This document shows, piece after piece, positions 29,704 through 38,375 of a DNA stretch of 40,163 nt; positions within the stretch are counted from its first letter, which is position 1; every line of letters starts with the position of its first letter. The translations under genes were made by a program, and so were the position numbers. Source of the stretch: Chara braunii (Eukaryota > Streptophyta > Charophyceae > Charales > Characeae); contig BFEA01000658.1 in assembly GCA_003427395.1 (NCBI GenBank), forward strand, positions 713,264 through 753,426, in the 5' to 3' direction. Below the pieces are notes generated by a model. It was given only the letters and a program-made list of their open reading frames with translations, was not told the DNA's origin and did no database searches.

Positions 29704-29819
29704 GAAGTGTAGCGGTGTATAGTGCCCCGTTCTAGCGGTAGGTTCACCCGATTTTGCTCCCCCTGTCGAAAGAAGTACCAACCCGTTCGTTAAAACAAAC
29801 GGGTACCTCACAAAAGACA

Positions 29820-29928
29820 ACAAAGAAGAAAATCTAAAAATAAAAAAAATCTAAATGAAGAAAATCTAAGCAGATCTAAAAAGAAAGCTTGAAGAAAATC
29901 TATAAAAAAAAAAAAAAAAAAAAAAAAC
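29820..29928. repeat. A-rich tract with repeated GAAAATCTA words and a 24-base A run
   Basis: AGAAAATCTA recurs at about 29828, 29862 and 29892. The terminal A run is 29904-29927. It could be a retroposon tail, but nothing upstream supports one. Confidence 0.6.
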
Positions 29929-30831
29929 GGTCGCCCGCTTAATGAGCGTTGTCAGGTGCATTGGGGATTGAAGTGGCCCAACCACTTCCGACGACGCCAA
30001 GTGGCGCTTCACGTCATTTCAGTTTTAGTTTTAGTTTTTTTCTTTTTCTTTTTTCTTTTAATCCCCGTTGGCTTATGCCAACGGTCTTATCGGGTTCGTG
30101 GGAGAACCCACGAACTGTTGAAATACAGACTTGGGATCGAAAAAAAAGTTTAGGTCATTTTCTTGATGTATGCACGTCAACCTTGCGCAGGGCCATGCAG
30201 CTCCGCACGACTGATCTCGGTCGTGCGATCTCTGCAAATGCGCGGTCGTGATCGATTGCGCCATCGGCAAGGGAAGGCAGCTCCAAAAGGAGCTAGCCCA
30301 GTGTTAGCACAGTTCGGGCTCGATCCTGGTCTCTCCCGGGTGATAGTTCAGTGCGGTACCTACAGGGCTAGCTCCTATTACGGGAGCTATAGCAGCAACC
30401 CTTTTATTTGAAGAGCTGCGCCCAATAGGCCTCCCTCCTTTCAGCCTAGGCAGGCTCCGCCTGCTCTATCCCCTTTCGACCGCCCCACGAGTTGTTAAGC
30501 GGCCGTTGCGGCTAGATGGCTCTGTGACCATCTTCTAGGTCACAAGCACGACACCGGGCTCCAAGGGGTCCAAAGAAATTATAACCCCTACGCCTGAGCC
30601 TTTACAACAACTTCTACGACCGTTTTTTTTCTGCCATCAAAACTCTAAATCGTGCAGCCACCTGGCCACGCGTTCGTAAAAAAATTGAGACTCACCCTTC
30701 CGCGCGCTACTGCAAACCTCATGCGACTATTCTTTTTGGCCATTCAAACCTTGAATTGCGCGGCTGCTGTTGTTATTTAAAGTAGAATAGGTCTAGGATA
30801 AATTTTTCCACGGCCGCACATCCATGCGGCC

Positions 30832-31049
30832 TTACCAAACACGGGAAAAAGGTTGATCACATCGTCGATTCTCATGGTCATTTTCGGATGTCGCAAATGC
30901 TCAGATTTAGAAAAAGTTTCAGTCTCTCAGTCATAGGTTAGCCTAAATGAACTTTTGACAAACGTTAGTCTCATCACATCCTTCAATTTAATGAAAAGGT
31001 CAGGCAGCGTCCACAAGCGGTTATCGGGTAGCTGAAAATTCAGGAATGA
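30832..31049. other. spacer without recognised features
   Basis: A/T-richer sequence between the hairpin cluster and the foldback repeat. Nothing seen. Confidence 0.5.
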
Positions 31050-31475
31050 AAATTCTGAAGTGGGAGTTTTGGGCAGTCTAAAAATCCTGAATGGTCTTGA
31101 AGTGGTGAAAGGTTCGAAGATCCTGAAAACCACCTGTTTAGGCGGGCTGCATCCTGAAGTGGTGAAGGGTGTCCTGAAGTGGTCAAGTGAGAGTTTTTGG
31201 CAGTCTGAAAATCCTGAATGGTCCTGAAGTGGTGAAAGGTCCGAAGACCATGAAAACCACCCTTCACCACTTGAGGATGCAGCCTGCCTAAACAAGTGGT
31301 TTTCAGGGTCTTCAGAGCTTTCACCACTTCGGGACCATTCAGGATTTTCAGACCTGAATGGTCCTGAAGTGGTGAAAGATCCGAAGACCACGAAAACCAC
31401 CTGTTTAGGCAAGTTGCATCCTGAAGTGGTGAAGGGTGTCCTGAAGTGGTGAAGGGTGTCCTGAAGTGGTGATGA
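31050..31475. repeat. tandem and inverted repeat with an 81-bp foldback
   Basis: A unit of about 140 bases (AGTCTGAAAATCCTGAATGG, then GAAGTGGTGAAAGG, GAAAACCACC, TTTAGGC, CTGCATCCTGAAGTGG) is present in plus orientation from about 31068 and 31202, inverted at 31263-31350, and in plus orientation again from 31353. The inverted copy and the last copy form arms of 81 bases (31263-31343 and 31353-31433) around a 9-base loop, 72 of 81 positions pairing. The last part (CCTGAAGTGGTGAAGGGTGT) is itself tandemly repeated to 31471. The minus-strand open frame 30927-31412 is only a translation of the repeat. Confidence 0.88.
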
Positions 31476-31758
31476 AAAATACGACTGTTGTTAACCTTCT
31501 CTCACAGCATCCGACATTGAAAAAACCAGAGCAGATACCCTTGTAAGGTTGTCTGTTCCGACAACTATTACACTCAAAACAAACTGTCTTAGCCATCTGC
31601 TTGTGGTTATGCAGGTTATTCCCTACAATCATGAAACTGTTCCAAGCAAATCTCAGTCGGGATATCATAAAGTCAGTGACGCATTGGGGATCACAGCGCC
31701 TCCGAATGTCTTTTCTTGCCAAATTGACTTCTCTTCTAATGACGCTGTCAGAAAACAC
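31476..31758 (-). CDS. unrecognised Cys-rich frame (possible exon)
   Basis: The frame reads VNLARKDIRRRCDPQCVTDF, ISRLRFAWNSFMIVGNN, MAKTVCFECNSCRNRQPYKG, ICSGFFNVGCCERRLTTV. Cys pairs (CFECNSC, GCC) suggest metal binding or disulfides. Just upstream the minus strand has GTGTTTTCTGACAG at about 31742-31755, a fair 3' splice acceptor. Downstream the frame runs into the repeat unit near 31475, so it is either truncated there or the repeat invaded it. No family recognised. Confidence 0.3.
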
Positions 31759-31895
31759 GCATTTAAAATGTGTCTGTCGTTAGGCATACGAAACCACATT
31801 TCAGTTGCGTACCCTCCTAACCGCAACCTTCAAAACAACATGAGTTCTACCTTTCACAAATGATTGAATACAATTATAGAGCATAATAAGGGCTT

Positions 31896-32219
31896 TTATA
31901 TCAAAACTGTAGAGCAGCTTTGTAGATTTGAGGCACTTGAAGCAGGGAAACCAAAAAAATCTTCTTCTGTTGAGACAGGCTTTTCTGCACCCTTATGTGC
32001 AACATGGTGAAGGTACCTCCCTGCCTGAAAATTGGTCGGGCATCTTGCAAATAAAATCTTATGGTTGTCGTGCTCGACAATGGTCCACCCCAATCGCTTT
32101 TTCAAACGCGCCCATATTTTCAAAAACAGAACCCTAGTCGTCGAGTAGCAATCCGAATCAACGACTTTTTCTAAAGCAGCACCCAGAGAGAGGATAACAA
32201 TGGAATTGCTAGAGAACAA
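31896..32219 (-). CDS. unrecognised frame (possible upstream exon)
   Basis: 107 residues including FLKIWARLKKRLGWTIVEHD, ILFARCPTNF, HHVAHKGAEKPVSTEEDFFG. The pattern W-x-x-L-K-K-x-x-G-W followed later by D-F-F loosely resembles short Trp-containing repeats seen in some eukaryotic hypothetical proteins. I would not name it. It precedes the Cys-rich frame on the same strand with a 137-base gap, so the two could be exons of one gene. No start with confident context. Confidence 0.3.
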   Translation of the reverse strand: MFSSNSIVILSLGAALEKVVDSDCYSTTRVLFLKIWARLKKRLGWTIVEHDNHKILFARCPTNFQAGRYLHHVAHKGAEKPVSTEEDFFGFPASSASNLQSCSTVLI

Positions 32220-32519
32220 CGTGCTCTCGACAGAAACTTCCCAGAGAAGAAGACGACGGGCAGCAGCCTAATCTGATGTGTTCAGACCGTTCTTTTGTGC
32301 AAACACTCTTCGCTCCCTTCTTCGTTTTTGTCTGCCCATGCACTTGTGCCTTCTCTGAGTGTTAAGTGCGGATATCCATCTAACGATGCAACTTGCTTCT
32401 ACTTCCCGTGGTTCATTACTGGTTCGTTAACCAGTGTGCAATCAGACTCGCTCTCATTCACACTTCTCACGCATGCAAACAGGTGCGCAGCACACTGGCG
32501 ACAAGCTCCCACTCAGAAC
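32220..32519. other. spacer without recognised features
   Basis: No gene or repeat seen. Confidence 0.5.
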
Positions 32520-32847
32520 TCAGAGATATGGTAATCGAGAACATAGTTCAGATTCAAGTTCACTTCGATGGCTATGGCGACTCAGCGCCCACACAACTCA
32601 CTGTTCGCATACACAGGATCACCCTAGATATCCCACACTCGATACTCTGAACACATACACACACACACACTGAACTCTACTACAGCTATGGCGGCTATGG
32701 CCGCTACTACCCTATCGCTATGGCTACACTCCTCTCTCGCCCACTTCTTCCTCAGGCTCACTGCAGACCACCTCGCACAAGTCGCTTGTGGCAGCGCTTC
32801 CGCATGGCTCACGCAGGAATGAATGAATGACTGGGCGTTGCCTCTTG

Positions 32848-32854
32848 ATTTATA
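32848..32854 (-). promoter_or_regulatory. TATA box within the putative 3' LTR
   Basis: The minus strand reads GCATAAGTATAAATCAAG. It is a good TATA match with no ORF at once downstream, as expected of an LTR promoter. Confidence 0.45.
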
Positions 32855-32980
32855 CTTATGCAACTCGTTGGTCTGGCCCTTTCCCATGCCCAAAGTGCAC
32901 ACAGTCCCATGCGGTACTTGCTTGACTGGACTAGGACTGCCTAGGACTGGGACTGTTGACTCAACAAGGGTAGACTCCAC

Positions 32981-33040
32981 CACTTGCCCACTTGCCTCGC
33001 CACTTGCCCACTTGCCACGCCACTTGCCCACTTGCCTCAG
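32981..33040. repeat. 20-bp tandem repeat, three copies
   Basis: CACTTGCCCACTTGCC plus four bases, three times in exact register (32981, 33001, 33021). Each unit itself contains CACTTGCC twice. It lies 130-190 bases upstream of the TATA box on the minus strand. Confidence 0.97.
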
Positions 33041-33408
33041 CCTGAATGTGGGCAACTTCGAAAGGCCACTACCGGGACCTTCCGGAAAGGTCGTGGACTT
33101 GGCCTTTCGTTACTGTAGCAGCTACGACCTTGACCTTTCTGGACTGTAGAAGCTACAACCTTGACCCTTTGAGACAACTACGAGTACTAGACCTGACTGG
33201 GACTCCTACTTGACAGGTCTACAGATCGAATCCCTGCTACTTGTGGACCCTACGACAACCTACCAACTGTTACAAATGCACAGGTCACGGGTTCAACTCT
33301 AGGGGTTGACACAAATACTGTACACAGTTAAGGTGGGGACTAGGGATCGAGCCTTGGGATCTGCATCAGCTACTACGAACTGGTGAATACCGTTTCACTG
33401 CCGCCGGC

Positions 33409-34781
33409 CTAAATTCGAGGTCCTCCGAGAATAACTAAGTCCAAGGCAGGACCTTTACCTCTCTGATCTCTTTCATAGGCTCTAACTATAGCGGGAGCTG
33501 TCTCTAGAAGTTCTGCTCTAGTGAACCAGCGGTCATCCTCCGGCTCCTGGTAAGCAAACCGGTATTGCTTTTGAGGACGGCCTCGACCTCCTGTTCTGAA
33601 GACATCTTCACCTACTATGCCGTCAATGTCGTATCTTCCGTCCATGTTTGGAGGGATCATGGACCATCTAGATGAAAATTGTTGACTTGTGACACACGGC
33701 AACAACTTTGATGCATGAAACACAGGGTAGGTGTGGAGGTGTGTTGGGATCTCTATAGTATAGGACGACCCATCCTCTCTGCCCTTAACTTCTAGAACTG
33801 GCCACGGTCCTCTATACGTGGGCAATAACTTTTGCAAGATGTTCTCCTCAGGCGGAAATTCTTTAGATTTGACCCAGACCAGGTCGCCTACCTGAAACTG
33901 CGATGGGCGACGGTGCTTATTAGCTTGTTCGATCATTCGGTGCTTGGCCTTCCTGAGGTTCTCAACAACAGTGGCCATCTCTTTTTCATGTTGTATCGCA
34001 AACTCCCTGGTACCGGGCGAGAGCCTATGAATCTGATCCCGTTTAAGTCCCTCAAACAGTCTACATGGTCTTAAGGACTTGTGCAACTCGTTGGGAGTGC
34101 GACAGGTGGACAAATGCACGCTGTTATTGTATGCACTGGCTACCTTGGGTAACATCTCGTCCCAATTAGTCTGATCGGGTCTAATATGCATGCGCAAAAC
34201 TTGCTGCAGTATCTTGTTCATCTGCTTTGTCTGACCGTTAGTCTCTGGATGGCGGCCAAATGACATCAACAACTTTGACCCATAGACTCTCATGAGTTCC
34301 TGCCAGTTCTGGATGGTGAAGCGACTATCTCTATTGCTAACTATGGACAATGGGATTCCATGCTCACTAACCCAAAAATCGAAAAACTTCTGGATCACTA
34401 ACTCTGTACGGGCCTCTGCAGGCAAAGGAACAAAAAGAGCATACTTGCTAAATCTATCGACTACAACCATGATTTGGCTCTTGTCGTGCCTACTCTTGAC
34501 GCCGGCGTCCATAAAGTCGATGGACACTGAATCTCCTGGCTGATCAGGAATAGGCAAGGGTCTGAGAAGACCTAGAGGGGCACATGTAGTAGTCTTGTTC
34601 CTTTGATAGACTTTACAACTGCGGACATACTCTATGCAGTCGTTTTTCATTCCTGACCATGTATACACGTGCATGAGATTGACCAAAGTCTTTTGCCAAC
34701 CGAAATGTCCCTCTGTATCATGGCATTCCCCTAGGATCAGACTGCGGATCTCCTCACTGTTGGGAACGCATAGGCGGTCTA
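33409..34781 (-). pseudogene. pol: retroelement 2 integrase with chromodomain-like tail
   Basis: The zinc finger starts at ECHDTEGHFGWQKT (34670-34730, no ATG needed) and ends CKVYQRNK, where CxxC is expected: Cys to Tyr. In the core the first Asp is present (SIDFMDAG). The second position reads VSNRDSRF (Asp to Asn). The Glu position reads NGQTKQMN (Glu to Lys). A GPWPVLEV beta-barrel-like region follows. The last part (DIDGIVGEDVF, YRFAYQEPEDDRWFTRAELL, APAIVRAYE) fits a chromodomain. The frame is open for 425 codons to the stop at 33409. It should be inactive in zinc binding and catalysis. Confidence 0.92.
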
Positions 34782-35597
34782 CTACATTAGTCTTCTCAAA
34801 TAATAACCCCTCTGTAGTGCGGTAATCTGGCTCGGTCTCTGGGGCCTCCTTAACTTTCTTGAGGAGGTCACTATAGATAGGGTCCTGCGCATAAGCCTGT
34901 CTTTCTCTTGCAGGTCACTCCCTATGTCCAGATAGTGAACTATAGCTCCAAAGTAGTCTGATCTCCTACTCAGAGCATCCGCAACTACATTGTACTTGCC
35001 CTTAACAGGCTTGAGCTCGAAGTCATACTGGTCTATCTCAGTGGCCCACCTAGTCAACTTAGGTGTCATCTTGGCCTGTGTCTTCAACCATCTAAGAGTC
35101 TCGTGGTCGAAGTACACTTTGAAGTGCCTCCCAAGCAGGTAATGCTTCCAGTGCTCTAAAGCCTGCCTGAGAGCGTAGAGTTCTCTTTCGTACATCGAGG
35201 TAGCAACCTTTTCTGAGGGCATCCTTGCTGACATGAACTCTACGGGTTTATAGCCATTGTCGTCATCCTGCTGCAACATGGCGCCTATTCCATACTGACT
35301 CGCATCCGTGGTGACGACAAATGGCAAAGACGGATCTGCTACTTTGAGGACAGGGTACTCTATCAACGCACACTTTAACTTCTTTAGCACAAACATACAG
35401 TCTATATCCCACTGCCAGAGCAACCTGCGAAGGGGAGCGGCGATAGTGGAGAAGTTCCTCACGAACTTCCTATAGTAATTAGCTAGGCCTAGGAACGATC
35501 GCAGCTCTGTCAACGTGCGGGGCGTTGGCCAGTCTCTAATTGCCGCTATCTTGCTATCCTCTGGCTTAATGCCATCTCCGTCTAATACGTGGCCCAA
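34782..35597 (-). pseudogene. pol: retroelement 2 RT connection and RNase H
   Basis: Begins GHVLDGDGIKPEDSK (RT end), then FLGLANYYRKFVRNF, then RNase H: TTDASQYGIGAML (first Asp), SMYERELYALRQALEHWKHY (Glu), VYFDHETLRWL (Asp kept, usual Thr changed to Phe) and VVADALSR. The RNase H residues I can identify are intact. Near 34910 the reading frame shifts. The alternative frame continues AYAQDPIYSDLLKKV and DYRTTEGLLFEKTNVVD and leads straight into the integrase frame. Confidence 0.9.
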
Positions 35598-35599
35598 GT

Positions 35600-36244
35600 A
35601 CAGGACTTGTGTCTTGGCCCACTCGCAGGCTTAGCTTCTCAAATAACCCTGGTGCTCTTGGAGGGTCCTACTGAATACTACGATATCGTATAGATATACT
35701 ACGACGAATCTATCCACCAAGGCCTAAACAAATCGTTCATACACCGCTGAAATGTCGTTGGCGCATTGGTCAGTCCAAAGGGCATCGCTATGAACTCATA
35801 ATGCCCATAATGAGTCCGGAACGCAGTCTTGTACTGGTCATCAAGATGGACCTCTATTTGATGATACCCGTACTTCAAATCTATCTTTGAGAAATACTTA
35901 CAACCCTGCACCCGGCCTAAGAGATCGTCTATCCTGGGCAGTGGTTCAATATTCTTGATTGTGATAGCATTCAGAACCCTATAGTCTATACACATGTGCA
36001 ACTCTCCTTCCTTCTTGGGGACAAACAAAACTGGTGCTCCAAAAGGAGACGAACTGGGCCTAATCCAACCTTTCTCAAGGAGCTCGTCTAGTTGCTTGCA
36101 CAGCTCCTCTAACTCTCTGGGGGACATCCTGTAGACTGCTCCCTTAGGAGTTCTACTGCCAGGCTCTATCTCTATCCTGTGCTGGATCGGCCGCGACACT
36201 ACTCCTGTCGGGGGCTCAGCTAAGTCTTTAAACTTTTCCAACAA
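35600..36244 (-). pseudogene. pol: retroelement 2 reverse transcriptase
   Basis: The frame has [67 protein letters not shown] (motif A, Asp present) and [15 protein letters not shown] (motif B). A frameshift follows near 35705-35720. In the next frame motif C reads [12 protein letters not shown] at 35685-35696, where YLDD is expected: the first Asp is Tyr (GAC to TAC). A stop follows near 35630 before LYLGHVLDG. Loss of one motif C aspartate should abolish polymerase activity. Confidence 0.92.
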
Positions 36245-37060
36245 CTTGCAATGGTTGGATTTGTGGAACTATCCTCCTGCTTAGGCTCAGTGACAGGCCT
36301 TATATACACTACGAAGACCTGATCCTCTAATTGCTCCTTTCTCACTAATCGCGCGAACGCGGGAGCACTGAGGCAGCAATGCGCCAGTGAGTTATCTACT
36401 CCTGACACATGAAACAGACAGGTTGTCTTAACCTCGCTTGACGGACTAGGGAGCCTACACTCATGCTCTCTCAAGTGGAGTGTGGCCCCTGCTGCCTCTC
36501 CCCAGTCCATGCCTAGGACTATGTCAAACAGAAGGTCATCCTGTACGAGGAGAGTCAGGGAATGGAGAACTTTATCCACCTTCCCATCTTTCTATAGGCG
36601 AAAGTACGCCTGGACTCCCTCTACGTAGTCCTCAACACGCATAGTGAGGTTGTCTGCGAGGACACTAACTATGGGGTCTGCTAACTTTTGGACTTTCAAT
36701 CCTAGCCTCAACTCTTTCAGCGCTCTATGACTAATGTAACTGTGGGTGGCCCCTGAATCTATAAGGGCCTCTACTCTACTCCTGAACACTCCTACATCCT
36801 CTAACACTAGCTGCCCTTTATTGTCTTTCTTCATTTTGGCCCAAACTGGCATCCTCTCCTTTAACTCTTCTGCCACGCCTGTGAGGGAAGTGCCTAGAGA
36901 GACGCTAACACAAGCAGTCTCTGGACAGCTAACTAGGCACGAGCCTGCAACCTCTGCCGAAGGCACATGTGGTGTGGGAGTTTCCTGTACGTGCGTGCTT
37001 GCTTCCCCACATGGCCTAGTAGTAGGGGCAGTTGCGACCCCTACACGCGACTGCCTTTTG
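36220..37060 (-). pseudogene. pro: retroelement 2 aspartyl protease region
   Basis: The frame runs from about 37060 with a stop (TAG) at 36592-36594 and continues in the same frame to 36220. The active-site loop LIDSGATHSYIS is intact at about 36725-36760. The second conserved block IVLGMDWGEAAGATL follows the stop. The frame is displaced by one base (in the -1 sense) from Gag, with almost no overlap: a Pol-frame stop lies just upstream of the Gag stop at 37074. At the end a frameshift near 36230 leads into [11 protein letters not shown] of RT. Confidence 0.88.
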
Positions 37061-37073
37061 ACTCTTGGGCAGC

Positions 37074-37496
37074 CTAACGGGCCTGTCTATACTTAGGACA
37101 ATATTTTATGATTTGGGTAGGGTCACGGCAGTAAATGCACTGCCCCTGCTCCATTCGCTGCTGCCACACTTTCTGGTCCAGGCCCAAGTCTTCCCAAGGC
37201 TGGCCTTGTGGCCAACCCGGGTGCCAACCTCCTGACCTTTGAGGTGACCTGCCACCTCGTCGCTGTGAGGACCGACTGGGACCTTGACAATTCGGCGGGG
37301 GACCTTGACCCCTACCTCCCACTTGACGGTTCCCTTGACCGCAAACCCCCTGTGCGCCTGATCCTCGGCCTCCCATGGCCTGGCCCCTTTGGCCCTGGCC
37401 TCCTCCTCTACCTTGCGGCCTCCCTCCAGCCGCGACAGCAGCATAGGACGTCCCATGTCCTACGCTATTGTCCTCCTCCTCGAGGCCCCACTCATT
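37074..37496 (-). pseudogene. gag: retroelement 2 Gag, Gly/Arg-rich segment and zinc knuckle
   Basis: Same frame as the capsid part, continuing after the TAG at 37497. Reads EWGLEEEDNSVGHGTSYAAV, then Gly/Gln/Arg-rich (QGRGGGQGQRGQAMGGRG), then the knuckle CIYCRDPTQIIKYC near 37095-37140. The spacing fits CX2CX4HX4C, but the His is Gln. Ends at a TAG at 37074. It would bind RNA or DNA less well without the His ligand. Confidence 0.85.
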
Positions 37497-38375
37497 CTAA
37501 CTGTAAGGGACCTCGTCTGTACCACCTTCGTCTAAAGTGAGGATCAAATGATCCTTGGCCCTAACTTGGCCAGAGATGGTACGACCTTTCCACTTCTTTC
37601 CCTTATCTAAGTCCTTGTGCCAGAAAGTGGAAACTGACATGGACTTGGCCTCAAACAAGACCACTTCCCTACTCAACGTGTCATACGTGATATTGGGCTG
37701 CTGGGTCTTGTCAAAAAAGTGCCCTCGCAAGGGCTCCGACATGGCGCGATATAACAACTGGACCAACTGGGTCTCTGTGACCCCATGGTCCGTGACGGCT
37801 ACCAAGTCGTCCATGACAGCTTTGACTGCTTTCACACTTCTCCACTGTCGCGAGTGAATGGTTTGAAGCTTATCAGAGGCCCTAACGCCTCTCGTGGGAT
37901 CGACAAATCGCTCCCTCAGGAGTTTGAGGAACTGGGGAAGTGAGGTGGTCTTAGAGTATGCAACCATGTTGTTTTCACATCCGGCCGCGCGCGCAAGGGA
38001 CCTGGCAAAACTAGCTGCTTCATCTTTCAAGGCCTGGAAGGCTACGAGGACCTGTTCTTCAGACAAGATGTGTTGTAAGTACACATAACTGTTAACACTA
38101 GCCTCTGAATTATCAAAATTTTCCTCCTCCTCCTCGCCATACGTGTCAGGAAACTTGAGCTTTACTGGCTCCTTGCGGGGACGTGCGTCGTCTTCTGCCG
38201 TAGCCACAACTTTGGCGCCCTCAATGGCGCCGACACAAAACTTCTCTGCACCTTCCTTCAACTTTTTGACTTCAGTCCCGACGTGGGTTACCACGTCACG
38301 CGCGAGCTCTCTAAACCCAGATCGGATGGCGTGCAAGGTCACATCTTGACCCTTGACGGCCTGATGTTCTTCTAC
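37497..38375 (-). pseudogene. gag: retroelement 2 Gag, capsid-like region
   Basis: Follows the in-frame TAG at 38376. Contains MTLHAIRSGFRELARDVVTH, KKLKEGAEKFCVGAIEGAK, LKFPDTYGEEEEENF, then helices with FQALKDEAASFARSLA, FLKLLRERFVDPTRG, QLVQLLYRAMSEPLRGHFF, in the order expected of a Retrotrans_gag capsid. Ends at TAG 37497-37499. Confidence 0.88.

Larger units (their letters stand above)
28849..30831. repeat. cluster of about 20 short inverted repeats (hairpins)
   Basis: Exact or near-exact stem-loops at 28849-28871, 28935-28968, 29024-29047 (24-bp perfect palindrome), 29053-29085, 29143-29166, 29172-29189, 29271-29290, 29367-29394, 29410-29432 (11-base arms), 29451-29498, 29970-29988, 30065-30084, 30094-30115, 30196-30236 (two-tier), 30279-30294, 30369-30389, 30450-30464, 30514-30544 (two alternatives) and 30812-30831. 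Arms are 6-12 bases, loops mostly 0-9. The sequences differ, so this is not one repeat copied. The 14-base word TTATTTGAAGAGCT occurs at 29021 and 30404. No coding frame is credible. Confidence 0.75.
32520..33400 (-). repeat. putative 3' LTR / 3' region of retroelement 2
   Basis: Lies directly downstream of the integrase stop on the minus strand, where a 3' LTR belongs. It contains a TATA box on the minus strand (32848-32854), a 20-bp triple repeat upstream of it (32981-33040), a 31-bp pair (ACTGTAGCAGCTACGACC near 33112, ACTGTAGAAGCTACAACC near 33143) and a CA run at 32652-32670. The 5' partner is not visible at 39100-40163, so the limits are guesses. Confidence 0.4.

Noticed and set aside
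29524-29823. Cys-Val and Arg-Glu run proteins at the compound microsatellite
   Set aside because: They are products of (CT)n(CA)n.
30927-31412. 161-codon minus-strand frame over the foldback repeat
   Set aside because: The protein is a translation of the tandem and inverted unit (FTTSGPF, SPLQDHSGF repeats), not an independent gene.
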